Assembly (NCBI GenBank): GCA_903913285.1
Contig: CAIWKO010000017.1
Coordinates: 1-44,200, forward strand
DNA: 44,200 nucleotides
Source: an uncultured Bacteroidales bacterium
GTDB lineage: Bacteria > Bacteroidota > Bacteroidia > Bacteroidales > CAIWKO01
Reading direction: 5' to 3'
Part shown: positions 23,839-33,064 of the stretch, piece after piece
Layout: each line of letters begins with the position of its first letter
How positions within the stretch are numbered: position 1 is the stretch's first letter
Translations under genes and position numbers: made by a program
The notes under the pieces: generated by a model
What the model was told of the DNA's origin: nothing
Database searches by the model: none
What the model saw: the letters and a program-made list of their open reading frames with translations, nothing else

Positions 23839-25083
23839 ATGGAACTGTTCGTCTATGCCTGTGGTTGTTTGTTGCTGTCGCTGATGCTGTCGTTAGCAGT
23901 TTATTTCATTATTACCCGTCGCGTAAAGAACAACATACGCCAGTTGATAGATTCGCTTGACCATTTCGACGAAAACAACGATAACAATAAGATCAACATC
24001 CGCTCGAAAGATGATATCGGAGCTTTGACAGCAACCTTCCGAAAAACAGGCGAACGACTCAAAAAACAAACCGACGAACTGAAAGAACGTGAAAAACGCC
24101 TCGAACATCTGAACAAAGCTACCTTCGATGGCATTGTTCTGCACGAGAACGGCATACCGATACTCACCAATCAGGTTTTGCTGAGCATGACCGGCTACAC
24201 CGAAAAAGAGATCATGAAAATGAACGTCTACAACATCTTTCAGGAGCGGCATTCGGGCTCCGGCTTTAAAATACCCCTGAAACCCTACACTTACGAAACA
24301 CAGGCCATAAAACGCGACGGCACCAAAATGTATGTTGAAATACAGGAAAATGCCGTTGAATACGAAGGTAAAATGATAAAAGCTTCGGTGGTGAGAGATA
24401 TCACGAAGCGGGTGAATGTTGAAAAACAACTGCGCGAAGAACGTTTGATGCGCCTCTCGTGGGTGATAGACGGGCAGGAAATTGAGCGGCAGCGTTTGGC
24501 CCGCGAACTGCACGACGGTTTGGGACAATCGTTGATAGCTCTCAAGTTGAAACTCGAAAGCGTTGAAGTTGACGACGAAAAAAATCAGAAAAAACTCGAC
24601 GACCTGCGCAAACTATTCAACAAAACCATCGACGAGATACGCCGCATATCCTACGATCTGATGCCTGCAGGCTTATATGATTTCGGCATCATCAACGCTT
24701 TACGGAATTTATGCAACGACACAGCCGAACATACCAGCAAAACCATTGAATTTGATGCCGACGCGAGCATCAGCAACGAAAAGCTCAGTGAGAAGTGTTG
24801 CATGTACCTTTATCGCATCACTCAGGAAGCCATAAACAATTCCGTAAAACACGCAGAAGCATCGGTAATATCTGTAAATATTCTAAAAATCGAGAATTTT
24901 ATTGTATTATCAATTGCAGATAACGGAAAAGGATTTAAATTTGAAGCTACGTATAAATATGTCGGCAACGGACTTTACAATATGCGCGAACGCGTTAACA
25001 TGCTCAGCGGCACATTTGAAGTAAACTCCGAGCCGGGAAACGGTACGGAAGTAATAGTTAAATTACCAATCAACTGCTCATAA
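23839..25083 (+). CDS. Sensor histidine kinase (NarL-system type, with PAS)
   Basis: This 414-residue membrane kinase has one N-terminal transmembrane helix (about 4-27), a HAMP-like linker (about 28-80), a coiled segment, a PAS domain (about 95-190, with a PAC-like ending VVRDITKR), a HisKA_3 dimerisation domain with the phosphorylated His225 in RQRLARELHDGLGQ, and a HATPase_c domain (NSVKHAEAS, SIADNGKGF, GNGLYNMRERV). There is almost no periplasmic part, so it probably senses a membrane or cytoplasmic signal through PAS. It is followed 9 bp later by its likely partner response regulator. Confidence 0.93.
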   Translation: MELFVYACGCLLLSLMLSLAVYFIITRRVKNNIRQLIDSLDHFDENNDNNKINIRSKDDIGALTATFRKTGERLKKQTDELKEREKRLEHLNKATFDGIVLHENGIPILTNQVLLSMTGYTEKEIMKMNVYNIFQERHSGSGFKIPLKPYTYETQAIKRDGTKMYVEIQENAVEYEGKMIKASVVRDITKRVNVEKQLREERLMRLSWVIDGQEIERQRLARELHDGLGQSLIALKLKLESVEVDDEKNQKKLDDLRKLFNKTIDEIRRISYDLMPAGLYDFGIINALRNLCNDTAEHTSKTIEFDADASISNEKLSEKCCMYLYRITQEAINNSVKHAEASVISVNILKIENFIVLSIADNGKGFKFEATYKYVGNGLYNMRERVNMLSGTFEVNSEPGNGTEVIVKLPINCS

Positions 25084-25092
25084 AACAGGTCA

Positions 25093-25752
25093 ATGGAAAA
25101 GATAAAGATCATACTGGTTGACGACCATCAGATAGTGCGCGACGGTATCAAAGCCCTGCTCACCGATGTTGAAGATATAGACGTAATAAGCGAAGCCGCC
25201 AGCTATAACGAACTGAAAGAAAAACTAAAGCTGCAAAATCCTGATATCATTGTGATGGATATTTCGCTTCCCGAAGTTTCGGGATTGGAGATCACCAAGC
25301 AACTCAGCGAAACTCACCCGAATTTGAAAGTAATGATACTTTCGATGTACACGGCCGAAGATTATATTTTTAATGCGATAAAGTCGGGTGCTAAAGGATA
25401 TCTGCCCAAGAACACCACCCGCAAAGAGATCATCGATGCAATAAGAGCCATCTATAATAACAACGAATATTACAGCGAATCTATCTCGAGCGTGATATTA
25501 AAAAGTTATGTTCAGAAAGCAAAAACCGCCGACAATCAGCCCGAACGCATGGAAGATAAGCTCACCATACGCGAAATTGAAATATTGAAACATTTTGCCA
25601 GTGGATTGAGCAACCAGGAAATTGCCGATAAATTATTTATCAGTATACGAACGGTTGAGTCGCACAAAAACCATATTATGCAGAAGCTGGAGCTTAAAAG
25701 CACAGTCGACCTGATAAAGATAGCCATCAAGAACAATATTGTGGATATTTAA
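25093..25752 (+). CDS. NarL/FixJ-type response regulator
   Basis: This 219-residue regulator has an N-terminal receiver domain with the acidic pair DDH (10-12), the phosphoacceptor Asp56 in VMDISLPE, and the Lys of KSGAKGYLPKN. The C-terminal LuxR-type helix-turn-helix runs from LTIREIEILKHFASG to HKNHIMQKL. It is cognate to the kinase just upstream, with which it shares an operon. Targets cannot be seen from the sequence. Confidence 0.95.
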   Translation: MEKIKIILVDDHQIVRDGIKALLTDVEDIDVISEAASYNELKEKLKLQNPDIIVMDISLPEVSGLEITKQLSETHPNLKVMILSMYTAEDYIFNAIKSGAKGYLPKNTTRKEIIDAIRAIYNNNEYYSESISSVILKSYVQKAKTADNQPERMEDKLTIREIEILKHFASGLSNQEIADKLFISIRTVESHKNHIMQKLELKSTVDLIKIAIKNNIVDI

Positions 25753-25860
25753 GAGAACTCTGCCGGGTTGGATATTCCACAACATCTTCCCTAAATCTTA
25801 AGCTTCGATACTTATTTTCCGATAAACTCGTTTATCTTTATAGTGATTAAACTTCCAAGT

Positions 25861-26595
25861 ATGAAAACCCTATATCGTTATCCCCTGTTGATCATCTTTT
25901 GTTTTTGCCTGTTTTCAGGCATGCAATTAAAAGCGCAAATTATAAACGACCTGTTGCAAACAGCCACCAATGTCATCAGCAAATCGTCGCTCTCGAACGA
26001 TGAAATAGTGAAAGGATTGAAAGAAGCCCTGAATGTAGGCACCAATAATTCGGTTGCATCGGCATCAAAAACCGATGGCTTTCTGAAAAACGCGGCCATC
26101 AAGATAGTATTTCCGTCGGATGCCCGCGATATGGAAACCCAATTGCGCAACATCGGCATGGGCGAACAATGCGATAAGTTTGTAGAAACCCTCAACCGTG
26201 GCGCTGAAGAAGCCAGCAAATCGGCAGCCACCATATTTATCAATGCCGTTACAAACATGACGATAAGCGACGGGATAAAACTGCTTAACGGCGGAGACAA
26301 TGCCGCCACCCAGTACTTAAAAGATAATACCTCGTCTCAGTTGAAATCAGCCTTCACTCCTATTGTTAAAGCCGCTCTTGCAAAAGTGAAACTAACCGAA
26401 TACTGGAATCCCCTTGCTTCTACCTATAACAAACTGCCTTTCGTGAAAAAGGTCAACCCCGATCTGGATGCTTATGTAACCGACAAAACTATCGACGGCC
26501 TTTTCAAGCTTATTGCTAACGAAGAATATAAAATACGGAAAGACCCTGCTGCACGGGTGAGCGATATTTTGAAGAAAGTTTTTGGTGCGAAATAA
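25861..26595 (+). CDS. DUF4197 exported protein
   Basis: This 244-residue protein with a Sec signal peptide (1-24, ending LKAQ) matches DUF4197: LSNDEIVKGLKEALNVGTNNSV, IVFPSDARDMETQLRNIGMG and the C-terminal LDAYVTDKTIDGLFKLIANEE. It is mainly helical and of unknown function. I chose ATG 25861, not GTG 25843, because a near-match -7 box (TATCTTTA, 25833-25840) places the transcript start close to or after the GTG. It is monocistronic and convergent with the molybdenum hydroxylase gene (27 bp apart). Confidence 0.86.
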   Translation: MKTLYRYPLLIIFCFCLFSGMQLKAQIINDLLQTATNVISKSSLSNDEIVKGLKEALNVGTNNSVASASKTDGFLKNAAIKIVFPSDARDMETQLRNIGMGEQCDKFVETLNRGAEEASKSAATIFINAVTNMTISDGIKLLNGGDNAATQYLKDNTSSQLKSAFTPIVKAALAKVKLTEYWNPLASTYNKLPFVKKVNPDLDAYVTDKTIDGLFKLIANEEYKIRKDPAARVSDILKKVFGAK

Positions 26596-26622
26596 TTTAT
26601 AGAAGTAACCGATTCCTTTACT

Positions 26623-29175
26623 TTATTTTATCGGTAATTTATATCTTCTGATCTTATCGAACTGATAACAGGCATTGGCTACAGCGGCGGCGGTAGGTAC
26701 GAGTCCTATTTCACCCACTCCTTTGGCTCCGTATGGCCCGAAGCTATCCTCCACTTCCACTCCGATGACTTTGATCTCTGGAACATCCTTGGCTTTCAGC
26801 AAACGGCAATCTTTTAGCTTTGTGCTTTTCAGGAAACCGTTCTCCATGGGCAACTCCTCTTTTAAGGCATATCCGATACCCATCACAACACCACCTTCAA
26901 TTTGTCCTTCGAAAAGCGTTCTGTTCATGATCTTGCCTGCATCGTGGGCTGCCACAACTTTTTGGATTGCGCCATTGTCATCGAGTATCACCAATTGGGT
27001 TGCATAACCATACGAAAAATGGGTTACTATTTTCTCGACATCGGCACCGGGCTTTGTGGTCCAGTTGCATTCCGAATAGCCTACAAATGTTTTGCCCGAT
27101 AATTGTCCAAGCATATTGTTCTTAAGTTCTGCATTCAGTTTATTGCAGGCATCTATCACGGCATTTCCCAGCAATACGGTTGCTCTCGACGAGGTGGTCA
27201 TACCGGTTTCCAGACCGGCTTCCGTATCAATTTCTACTGTAATAAAATCGGGCGATATACCGGTTCTTTCAGCAATTATCTGGCTTACTACATTATTGAT
27301 GCCCTGCCCCATATCGGTCCAGCCGTGTTTCACCACGATCTGTTTTTTATTCTTAATAACAATGGCAACATGACTGTAATCAATCATACCGTTACCGACT
27401 CCGCAATTTTTGATACCGCATGCCAGACCCGAATATTTTGCTTTATAGAAATCTTCTTTAACCGCTAGCAATGTGGCTCTAACGCCAATACCCTGTTCCA
27501 GTATTTGTCCGGTTGCGGTCATTTTGCCTTCGGTTAAGGCATTGTTATAACGGAATTGCCAACGGTCGAAACCGCCTTTTTCGCACAGATCATCTATGCA
27601 ACTTTCCAGCGCGAACGCCACCTGGTTGGCTCCGAAACCCCGCATAGCACCGCTCGGGATGTTATTGGTATAAACGGTCTTTGCTTCAATATCCACCACA
27701 GGCACATAATAGGCACCACTGGCATGACCTGCCACCCGTTCCATCACTTTATTGCCCACCGAAGCATAGGCTCCCGAATCGCCGACGGCACGAAGTTTCA
27801 AAGCCGTAAGCATACCATTATCGTCACAGGCAAGTTCTATATTCATAAAGACTGGGTGACGCTTGGGATGCATGCGGATGGATTCTTCGCGCGACAAGGT
27901 TACTTTCACAGGCTTTTGTATTAGTTGTGCAAACAAAGCAGCATGTCCCTGCACGGTCAGGTCTTCTTTACCGCCAAAGCCGCCGCCACAGGGTACCAGC
28001 GTTACCCGTAACTTATCAGATGCAATATTCAGCAGTTTCGCGATCTGGCTTCTGTCTACATAAATTCCCTGCCCCTGACTGTATAAGTGTATACCGTCAT
28101 CATCAGGTATACCAATGGCCGATTCGGTCTCGAGAAATGCATGTTCAACCCGCTGTGTTTGATAATAACCTTTCGAACTGTAGACAGAATTCTTTAATGC
28201 TTGGTTGTAGTCTCCGTCTCTGCGTATCACACAATTATCAAGCAGGTTCGGTTTATCGGGTTGAACCTGTGCAGAATCCTCTGTTAAAGCATCGTAAGGA
28301 TCAACCACAGGAGTTAATACTTCATAGTGTATCCTGATCTTTTCAACAGCTATGCGTGCCGTATTTTCGTCGATTGCCACCACTGCACACAGCACATCGC
28401 CAATGTATCGGGTGATCTCGCCTTCGGCTATCATCAGCGGCCAGTCGTTAAATATCAATCCTGTGAAGCGCTCGCCCGGAATATCTTTTGAGGTAACAAC
28501 CCCGATAACTCCTTCCATTTTCTCAGCTTCTTCCATTTCTATCTTTACTACTTTTGCCCTCGGATGATCGCTGAATTTCAATGCTCCGAAAAGCATACCG
28601 TCGAATTTCATATCGTTCACAAACCGTCGCGAAGCTATGGCAGTTTCATACGCCTGATATTTCGGATAACGGCTTCCTACAAAAGCTTTCGGTTCTGAAT
28701 ACTCCACTATAGAAGCAGAATTTAGTGTCTGCAAAGCAAGCTCAATTGCGTCTATGATCTTCACATAACCCGTGCAGCGACATAAGTTGATGTTCAGCGC
28801 TTTCACGATATCATCCCTGTTGGGGCTCGGATTGGCTTGAAACAACACTTTAGTGCGCATGATAAAACCGGGTGTGCAGAAACCGCATTGCACTGCTCCT
28901 TTTTCGACAAAGGCTTTCGCAATAACATCTCTTACTGCAGCAGGAATTCCTTCAAGTGTTGTTACTTCTGCCTGCTGAAGCTGTTTCATTTTTGTGATAC
29001 ACGACAGTTTTGCTTCACCGTTAATCTCGAGCATACAGGCACCGCAATAGGCCTGACACGAACAACCGTCCTTTACGGAAATAAGGTCTTTTTCTTCGCG
29101 CAGATAGTGCAGCAATGGCCTTTCTGGGTCGCCGCTGTAGTTGATCTGCTCACCATTCAGTTTGAATGATATCAT
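26623..29175 (-). CDS. Mo/Fe-S hydroxylase, xanthine dehydrogenase-like (single chain, no FAD domain)
   Basis: This 850-residue enzyme of the xanthine oxidase family has an N-terminal plant-type [2Fe-2S] domain (CSCQAYCGACML...C, about 38-60), a second [2Fe-2S] domain (QCGFCTPGF and NLCRCTGY, up to ~145), and the molybdopterin part from about 165 on (RGFGANQVAFALE; active-site Glu in GVGEIGLVP). An FAD domain is absent. Length and order match what I recall of the selenium-dependent xanthine dehydrogenase/XdhD group. The partner gene for diaminopropionate ammonia-lyase also appears next to XdhD-type enzymes in purine clusters. It is the last gene of a three-gene minus-strand operon (8-bp gap to the preceding gene). 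The substrate may be a purine or another N-heterocycle. Confidence 0.86.
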   Translation of the reverse strand: MISFKLNGEQINYSGDPERPLLHYLREEKDLISVKDGCSCQAYCGACMLEINGEAKLSCITKMKQLQQAEVTTLEGIPAAVRDVIAKAFVEKGAVQCGFCTPGFIMRTKVLFQANPSPNRDDIVKALNINLCRCTGYVKIIDAIELALQTLNSASIVEYSEPKAFVGSRYPKYQAYETAIASRRFVNDMKFDGMLFGALKFSDHPRAKVVKIEMEEAEKMEGVIGVVTSKDIPGERFTGLIFNDWPLMIAEGEITRYIGDVLCAVVAIDENTARIAVEKIRIHYEVLTPVVDPYDALTEDSAQVQPDKPNLLDNCVIRRDGDYNQALKNSVYSSKGYYQTQRVEHAFLETESAIGIPDDDGIHLYSQGQGIYVDRSQIAKLLNIASDKLRVTLVPCGGGFGGKEDLTVQGHAALFAQLIQKPVKVTLSREESIRMHPKRHPVFMNIELACDDNGMLTALKLRAVGDSGAYASVGNKVMERVAGHASGAYYVPVVDIEAKTVYTNNIPSGAMRGFGANQVAFALESCIDDLCEKGGFDRWQFRYNNALTEGKMTATGQILEQGIGVRATLLAVKEDFYKAKYSGLACGIKNCGVGNGMIDYSHVAIVIKNKKQIVVKHGWTDMGQGINNVVSQIIAERTGISPDFITVEIDTEAGLETGMTTSSRATVLLGNAVIDACNKLNAELKNNMLGQLSGKTFVGYSECNWTTKPGADVEKIVTHFSYGYATQLVILDDNGAIQKVVAAHDAGKIMNRTLFEGQIEGGVVMGIGYALKEELPMENGFLKSTKLKDCRLLKAKDVPEIKVIGVEVEDSFGPYGAKGVGEIGLVPTAAAVANACYQFDKIRRYKLPIK

Positions 29176-29183
29176 GCCGGGGT

Positions 29184-30359
29184 TTATTTAACTACTTTCT
29201 TAAAATTATCAGGGTCGGTATCGCCTTCCGAATTGATGAGCAGCACCGATGATTTTGAGTTGAGACCGATCTCCTCTCTGTATTTTGCCATATCGTTGTT
29301 TTCCATCAGGGCAAGCAATCCGGCCAAACCCGATGCACCCGATTCTCCCGAAATGATCTGCGGGTCGTTGCCAATGGGGTGATAATATTGCCGCATTGCT
29401 TTTTCGGCATAGTCGTCGCTCACGGTCATCATATAATTCACGCCTTCGCAAATATAATCCCAGGCCAAAAGCGATACACCGCAATTTAAACCGGCCATGA
29501 TCGAGTCAAAGTTCTGTTTCGATTCGGTAGGTTTGCCGTTCTTGACCGATTCCATAAAAGCATCAGCTTTGACAGGCTCCAGACAGATAAGCTTTGGCCG
29601 GTTCTTACCGTATTTCTTTGTATAATACCAGGTGGCAGCAGCAGCAAGTCCGCCCACTCCTGCCTGCAATATCACAACATCGGCCTTGCAGTGGAACTGA
29701 TTGTTGATGCTGTTGTCCATCTCACGAAAAATGGTGGAATATCCTGCCATGATGTATTGCGGATAATACATATAACCCCTGTAGGCCGTATCGGAGATAA
29801 CGATCCAGCCATTGGCCCTTGCATCGGCATCCACCCGTTTCACGCAATCGTCGAATGTACCGTCGATCAAAACAACTTCGGCGCCTTCGTTTTTAATATT
29901 GTTGATACGCGATTTCACCGTAGCTTTCGGCATATATATGACCGCTTTCTGGTTGAGCATACGGGCCGTCCAGGCAACTGCCCTGCCGTGATTTCCATCT
30001 GTAGCAGCACAAAAGGTAAACATACCCAGCTCACTCATCTTCAAAGGTTTTTTAAAATCAAAAACCGAGAACTCAGTTTTGAATTCTTTCTCCCATCGCT
30101 CTTTCAAAAATCGATAAATGGTGTATGATGCACCCAAAGGTTTGAAAGATTTCACGCCAAAACGTGTCGACTCATCTTTCACGTATATAGACTTCAATCC
30201 CAGTTTCTTTGCCAGTCCGTCCAGAGTGTGAACCTTAGTGGCCTCGTAACCATCGAGCGAGCGATGGAATTTTAATATGTCGTCGTTTTGAAAAGCATTA
30301 CCCTGATTCATCCAGTCGGGTAAGGCCTTATAATAAGGGTTTACAATAAATTCGCACAT
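29184..30359 (-). CDS. ygeX: Diaminopropionate ammonia-lyase
   Basis: This 391-residue PLP enzyme of fold type II converts 2,3-diaminopropionate to pyruvate and two ammonia. The PLP Lys73 is in RFGVKSFKPLGASY, equivalent to Lys77 of the E. coli enzyme, and TDGNHGRAVAW and VGGLAAAATWYY segments are present. The length and N-terminal segment (NPYYKALPDW) fit the YgeX/DpaL family. It lies 4 bp after the upstream PLP enzyme and 8 bp before the molybdenum hydroxylase, so the three are co-transcribed. In E. coli and gut anaerobes ygeX belongs to purine-degradation-type clusters, which suits this context. Confidence 0.92.
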   Translation of the reverse strand: MCEFIVNPYYKALPDWMNQGNAFQNDDILKFHRSLDGYEATKVHTLDGLAKKLGLKSIYVKDESTRFGVKSFKPLGASYTIYRFLKERWEKEFKTEFSVFDFKKPLKMSELGMFTFCAATDGNHGRAVAWTARMLNQKAVIYMPKATVKSRINNIKNEGAEVVLIDGTFDDCVKRVDADARANGWIVISDTAYRGYMYYPQYIMAGYSTIFREMDNSINNQFHCKADVVILQAGVGGLAAAATWYYTKKYGKNRPKLICLEPVKADAFMESVKNGKPTESKQNFDSIMAGLNCGVSLLAWDYICEGVNYMMTVSDDYAEKAMRQYYHPIGNDPQIISGESGASGLAGLLALMENNDMAKYREEIGLNSKSSVLLINSEGDTDPDNFKKVVK

Positions 30360-30363
30360 AGTT

Positions 30364-31848
30364 TTACAATTTTTTCAGCACTCCCGTTCGTTCGTTAAAA
30401 TCTTCGATCATATCATCCCAATAGCTCACCTGAGAAAAGGTTTGTTGCCAGAAATTTTCGTCGTACCAAAGCTGGTTGATCTCGTCTACCGTCTTGCCCT
30501 GTTGTTCAACCCAGGTAAAATATTTCAGGTTGTGTATGGCTTTTTTATCGGTATAGCTCAATTCCTTCATGGTGTCGGTTCCTGTGCCCATCAGGCATTT
30601 TTCCAGATCTTTGGCAGCCTGGAGGGTGGTGTATTTTCCTTTTTGTTCTTCGAGTTCGGTCAACCTAGATCGATACATATCGGCCGAATCGGTTGCCAGC
30701 GAAATGATGATATCATCAGAGGTCATTTCGAAGTATTTAGCGGTTTTTATGGCCGACAATATGTTGCCGATGCCCGATATACCGATGGTGTGTAGCTGCG
30801 CAATCAGTTCGGGAGCGATGCCTTCGGCGGCGAGCAGTTTATGGCCTTCGGGTTCGTTGAACAAACGCAAAATGCGCATGCAATCTTCGTCGTCGATGGC
30901 TGTTACCACGTCGGTGTTCTTTACATTATGCACCCAGGGTACATGTTTGTCGCCTATGCCTTCGATGCGGTGCGCACCAAAACCGTTCATCAGCAGGGTT
31001 GGACATTGCAAGGCTTCGGAAGCTACTACCTTGATGTGAGGATGATGTTTGCGGAGGTAATCGCCGGCGGCAATAGTGCCTGCCGAACCGGTTGCACTCA
31101 CGTAGGCTGCCAAACGTCCGTTAAGCGAAGCAGCCAGTTCTTCGGCAGCTTTTCCGGTGACCTTATAATGCCAGCATGGGTTGCCGAATTCTTCGAACTG
31201 ATTGAATATGATACAGTCTTTGCGGTTGCGTTTTATGTCCCAGCAGGCGTCGTAGATCTCCTTCACGTTCGATTCGCAGCCCGGAGTGGCTATTACTTCT
31301 GCACCGATTTCTTTCAGCCAAACGAAACGTTCTTTGCTCATCTGTTCGGGCAAAATGGCCACGGCAGTTACGCCGAGCAGATACGAGTCGAATGCGCCCC
31401 CGCGGCAGTAGTTGCCTGTTGACGGCCACACGGCTTTATGATAGGTGGGGTCGAACTGACCCGATATGATGCGGGGCACCAAACACCCATAAGCGGCACC
31501 CACTTTATGCGCACCGGTCGGGAACCATTTGCCCAGCATCAGCACAATACGGGCATCAACTCCGGTGATGGCTTTGGGCAGTTCGATATAATTTACACCG
31601 CCATAGTTTCCTCCGAATTCTTTCGGCTCGTTCTTCCAGGTGATTCGGAACAGGTTTAAGGGATGCAGATCCCACAGCCCTATGTTCTTCAGTTTATCTT
31701 TTATTACTTCCGGAATTTGCTCCGGATCTTGCATTTCATCGAAGGTAGGCAGTACAATACCCCTTTCTTTTGCTCGTTGAACAGCTTTTTCGAGAAAAGT
31801 TTCGTTCACAACTTCAGTCAGCATAATGTCATTTTTTTGAATCATCAT
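30364..31848 (-). CDS. Fold-type II PLP enzyme of unknown substrate
   Basis: This 494-residue enzyme is in the cysteine synthase/tryptophan synthase-beta superfamily, with a PLP Lys in WFPTGAHKVGAAYG, a phosphate/ring segment ATGSAGTIAAGDYL, and the WPSTGNYCRGGAFDSYLLG region. It is larger than cysteine synthases (about 300-330). Its C-terminal extension (about 430-494) has several aromatic residues. I do not recognise the reaction. It starts the operon with diaminopropionate ammonia-lyase and the Mo hydroxylase, so it likely makes or breaks a related amino acid. The start is uncertain: ATG 31848, 31845 or 31824 (M9), since the -7 box at 31853-31860 lies very close. Confidence 0.82.
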   Translation of the reverse strand: MMIQKNDIMLTEVVNETFLEKAVQRAKERGIVLPTFDEMQDPEQIPEVIKDKLKNIGLWDLHPLNLFRITWKNEPKEFGGNYGGVNYIELPKAITGVDARIVLMLGKWFPTGAHKVGAAYGCLVPRIISGQFDPTYHKAVWPSTGNYCRGGAFDSYLLGVTAVAILPEQMSKERFVWLKEIGAEVIATPGCESNVKEIYDACWDIKRNRKDCIIFNQFEEFGNPCWHYKVTGKAAEELAASLNGRLAAYVSATGSAGTIAAGDYLRKHHPHIKVVASEALQCPTLLMNGFGAHRIEGIGDKHVPWVHNVKNTDVVTAIDDEDCMRILRLFNEPEGHKLLAAEGIAPELIAQLHTIGISGIGNILSAIKTAKYFEMTSDDIIISLATDSADMYRSRLTELEEQKGKYTTLQAAKDLEKCLMGTGTDTMKELSYTDKKAIHNLKYFTWVEQQGKTVDEINQLWYDENFWQQTFSQVSYWDDMIEDFNERTGVLKKL

Positions 31849-31852
31849 TAAA

Positions 31853-31860
31853 CAAAAATA
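31853..31860 (-). promoter_or_regulatory. -7 promoter box TATTTTTG (PLP/ygeX/Mo operon)
   Basis: This is a perfect TAnnTTTG on the minus strand just before the first ATG at 31848, with TTTG on the same strand at 31876-31879. It implies a leaderless transcript or a start at 31824. Confidence 0.6.
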
Positions 31861-32035
31861 TAGAAATTAATTGTTCAAAGCAAGCAATGTTTCTTTATTA
31901 ATTAACAAAGTTTTCGATTTCTTTGGGTTTTAGCCGGTTAATTGCTGAAATATTTTTAATGGCACTGCATAATATCTTCACCAGCATTTCTCCACTTTTT
32001 TTTGACGGTTTTATGAATTTATTGGGTTAAATCGA

Positions 32036-32043
32036 CATCTTTG
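32036..32043 (+). promoter_or_regulatory. Near-match -7 box CATCTTTG (Gate-domain gene)
   Basis: This is one mismatch from TAnnTTTG and is followed by C, 14 bp before the ATG at 32058, with TTGG at 32022-32025 upstream. Confidence 0.4.
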
Positions 32044-32057
32044 CAAAAAAATAATTG

Positions 32058-33038
32058 ATGAAGGCCGCCCTGAAATCGGTTTATGTGTTTTTTGCTTCGT
32101 TGCTGAAAGATGTGCTGCGCACTGTTGTGATACTTTTTAAGATCATGATACCCGTTTCGATAGTGGTGAAGGTATTGCAGATGCTGGGGTTTATTTCGGT
32201 GATCGGCAATTTGCTGTATCCGGTGATGAAGTTCGTGGGGTTGCCCGGCGAAATGGGCCTGGTATGGGCAAGCGGCATGATTACGAATTTGTTTGGCGGG
32301 GTTATTGCTTTTTTGAATATTTCGGGCGGTATGCATTTGAGTATCGCACAGGTGACCACCATCAGTATTATGATGCTGGTGGCGCACACGTTTCCGATAG
32401 AGTTGCAGATAGCGCGCAAAACGGGCGTGCGATTGATGGCGATGTTTGTTATTAGGTTTGGTTTCGGGTTTTTGTTTGGTTTTATTATTTTTCATCTTTA
32501 TAGGGTTTTCGGGTGGTATAGTGAGCCGGCGCAAATTGTGTGGAAACCCGCCACGATGCCTGACGGTTCGCTTGCTTCGTGGGCCATAGGCGAGTTGAAG
32601 AACTACGGGGTGATCGTGTGTTTTATTTTTAGTTTGATGTTGTTGCTGAGGATACTGAAAATGATAGGGGTTTTAGACCTGATAACGCGTTTGCTGAACC
32701 CGTTTTTGAGGTTGATGGGCATCGGCAAGGAGGTGACCACCATTGCGTTGGTTGGGCTGACGCTGGGAGTGGTGTATGGGGGCGCGCTTATTATTGATGA
32801 GGCCAAAAGCAATCCCAAATTGACACGGAAAGATATTTTTTACGCGATGGCGCTGATGGGTTTGTGCCACAGCGTGATTGAAGATACGGTGCTGATGTGC
32901 TCGCTGGGGGCCTCGTTCGTGGGGGTGTTTGTGATACGGTTTTTGTTGAGTATTGCTATTATTTTTTGCCTGGTGCGCATTACCGAGGCTTTGCCCGACA
33001 GGATAATATACAGGTTTTTGCTGAGGAGGAAAATCTAG
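32058..33038 (+). CDS. Nucleoside recognition (Gate) domain membrane protein
   Basis: This 326-residue integral membrane protein has two Gate-type halves, the pattern of SpmA/SpmB/YjiH-like nucleoside-recognition proteins: VLRTVVILFKIMIPVSIVVKVL and GMITNLFGGVIAFLNISGGM in the first, and DLITRLLNPFLRLMGIGKE with YAMALMGLCHSVIEDTVLM in the second. It may transport nucleosides or purines, which would fit the neighbouring xanthine dehydrogenase-like operon, but this is inference. I chose ATG 32058 over TTG 32055. It is convergent with the MBL gene, with the 21-bp array between. Confidence 0.83.
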   Translation: MKAALKSVYVFFASLLKDVLRTVVILFKIMIPVSIVVKVLQMLGFISVIGNLLYPVMKFVGLPGEMGLVWASGMITNLFGGVIAFLNISGGMHLSIAQVTTISIMMLVAHTFPIELQIARKTGVRLMAMFVIRFGFGFLFGFIIFHLYRVFGWYSEPAQIVWKPATMPDGSLASWAIGELKNYGVIVCFIFSLMLLLRILKMIGVLDLITRLLNPFLRLMGIGKEVTTIALVGLTLGVVYGGALIIDEAKSNPKLTRKDIFYAMALMGLCHSVIEDTVLMCSLGASFVGVFVIRFLLSIAIIFCLVRITEALPDRIIYRFLLRRKI

Positions 33039-33064
33039 TTAGGTTATTCTCTCTGAATAATTTA

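Larger units (their letters stand above)
31849..32057. other. Divergent promoter region between the PLP operon and the Gate-domain gene
   Basis: This AT-rich ~210-bp gap has no gene. It carries the minus-strand -7 box at 31853-31860 and a one-mismatch plus-strand box CATCTTTG at 32036-32043. Confidence 0.6.

Noticed and set aside
23839-25752. Regulator of the neighbouring arrays or the BadF-type kinase
   Set aside because: The two-component pair is close, but nothing in the sequence links its DNA-binding domain to the 43-bp palindromes.
26608-26635. Bidirectional terminator between the DUF4197 and Mo hydroxylase genes
   Set aside because: ACCGAT and ATCGGT could pair, but the stem is only 6 bp with a 16-nt loop and no T tract on either side that stands out, so I did not list it as a feature.
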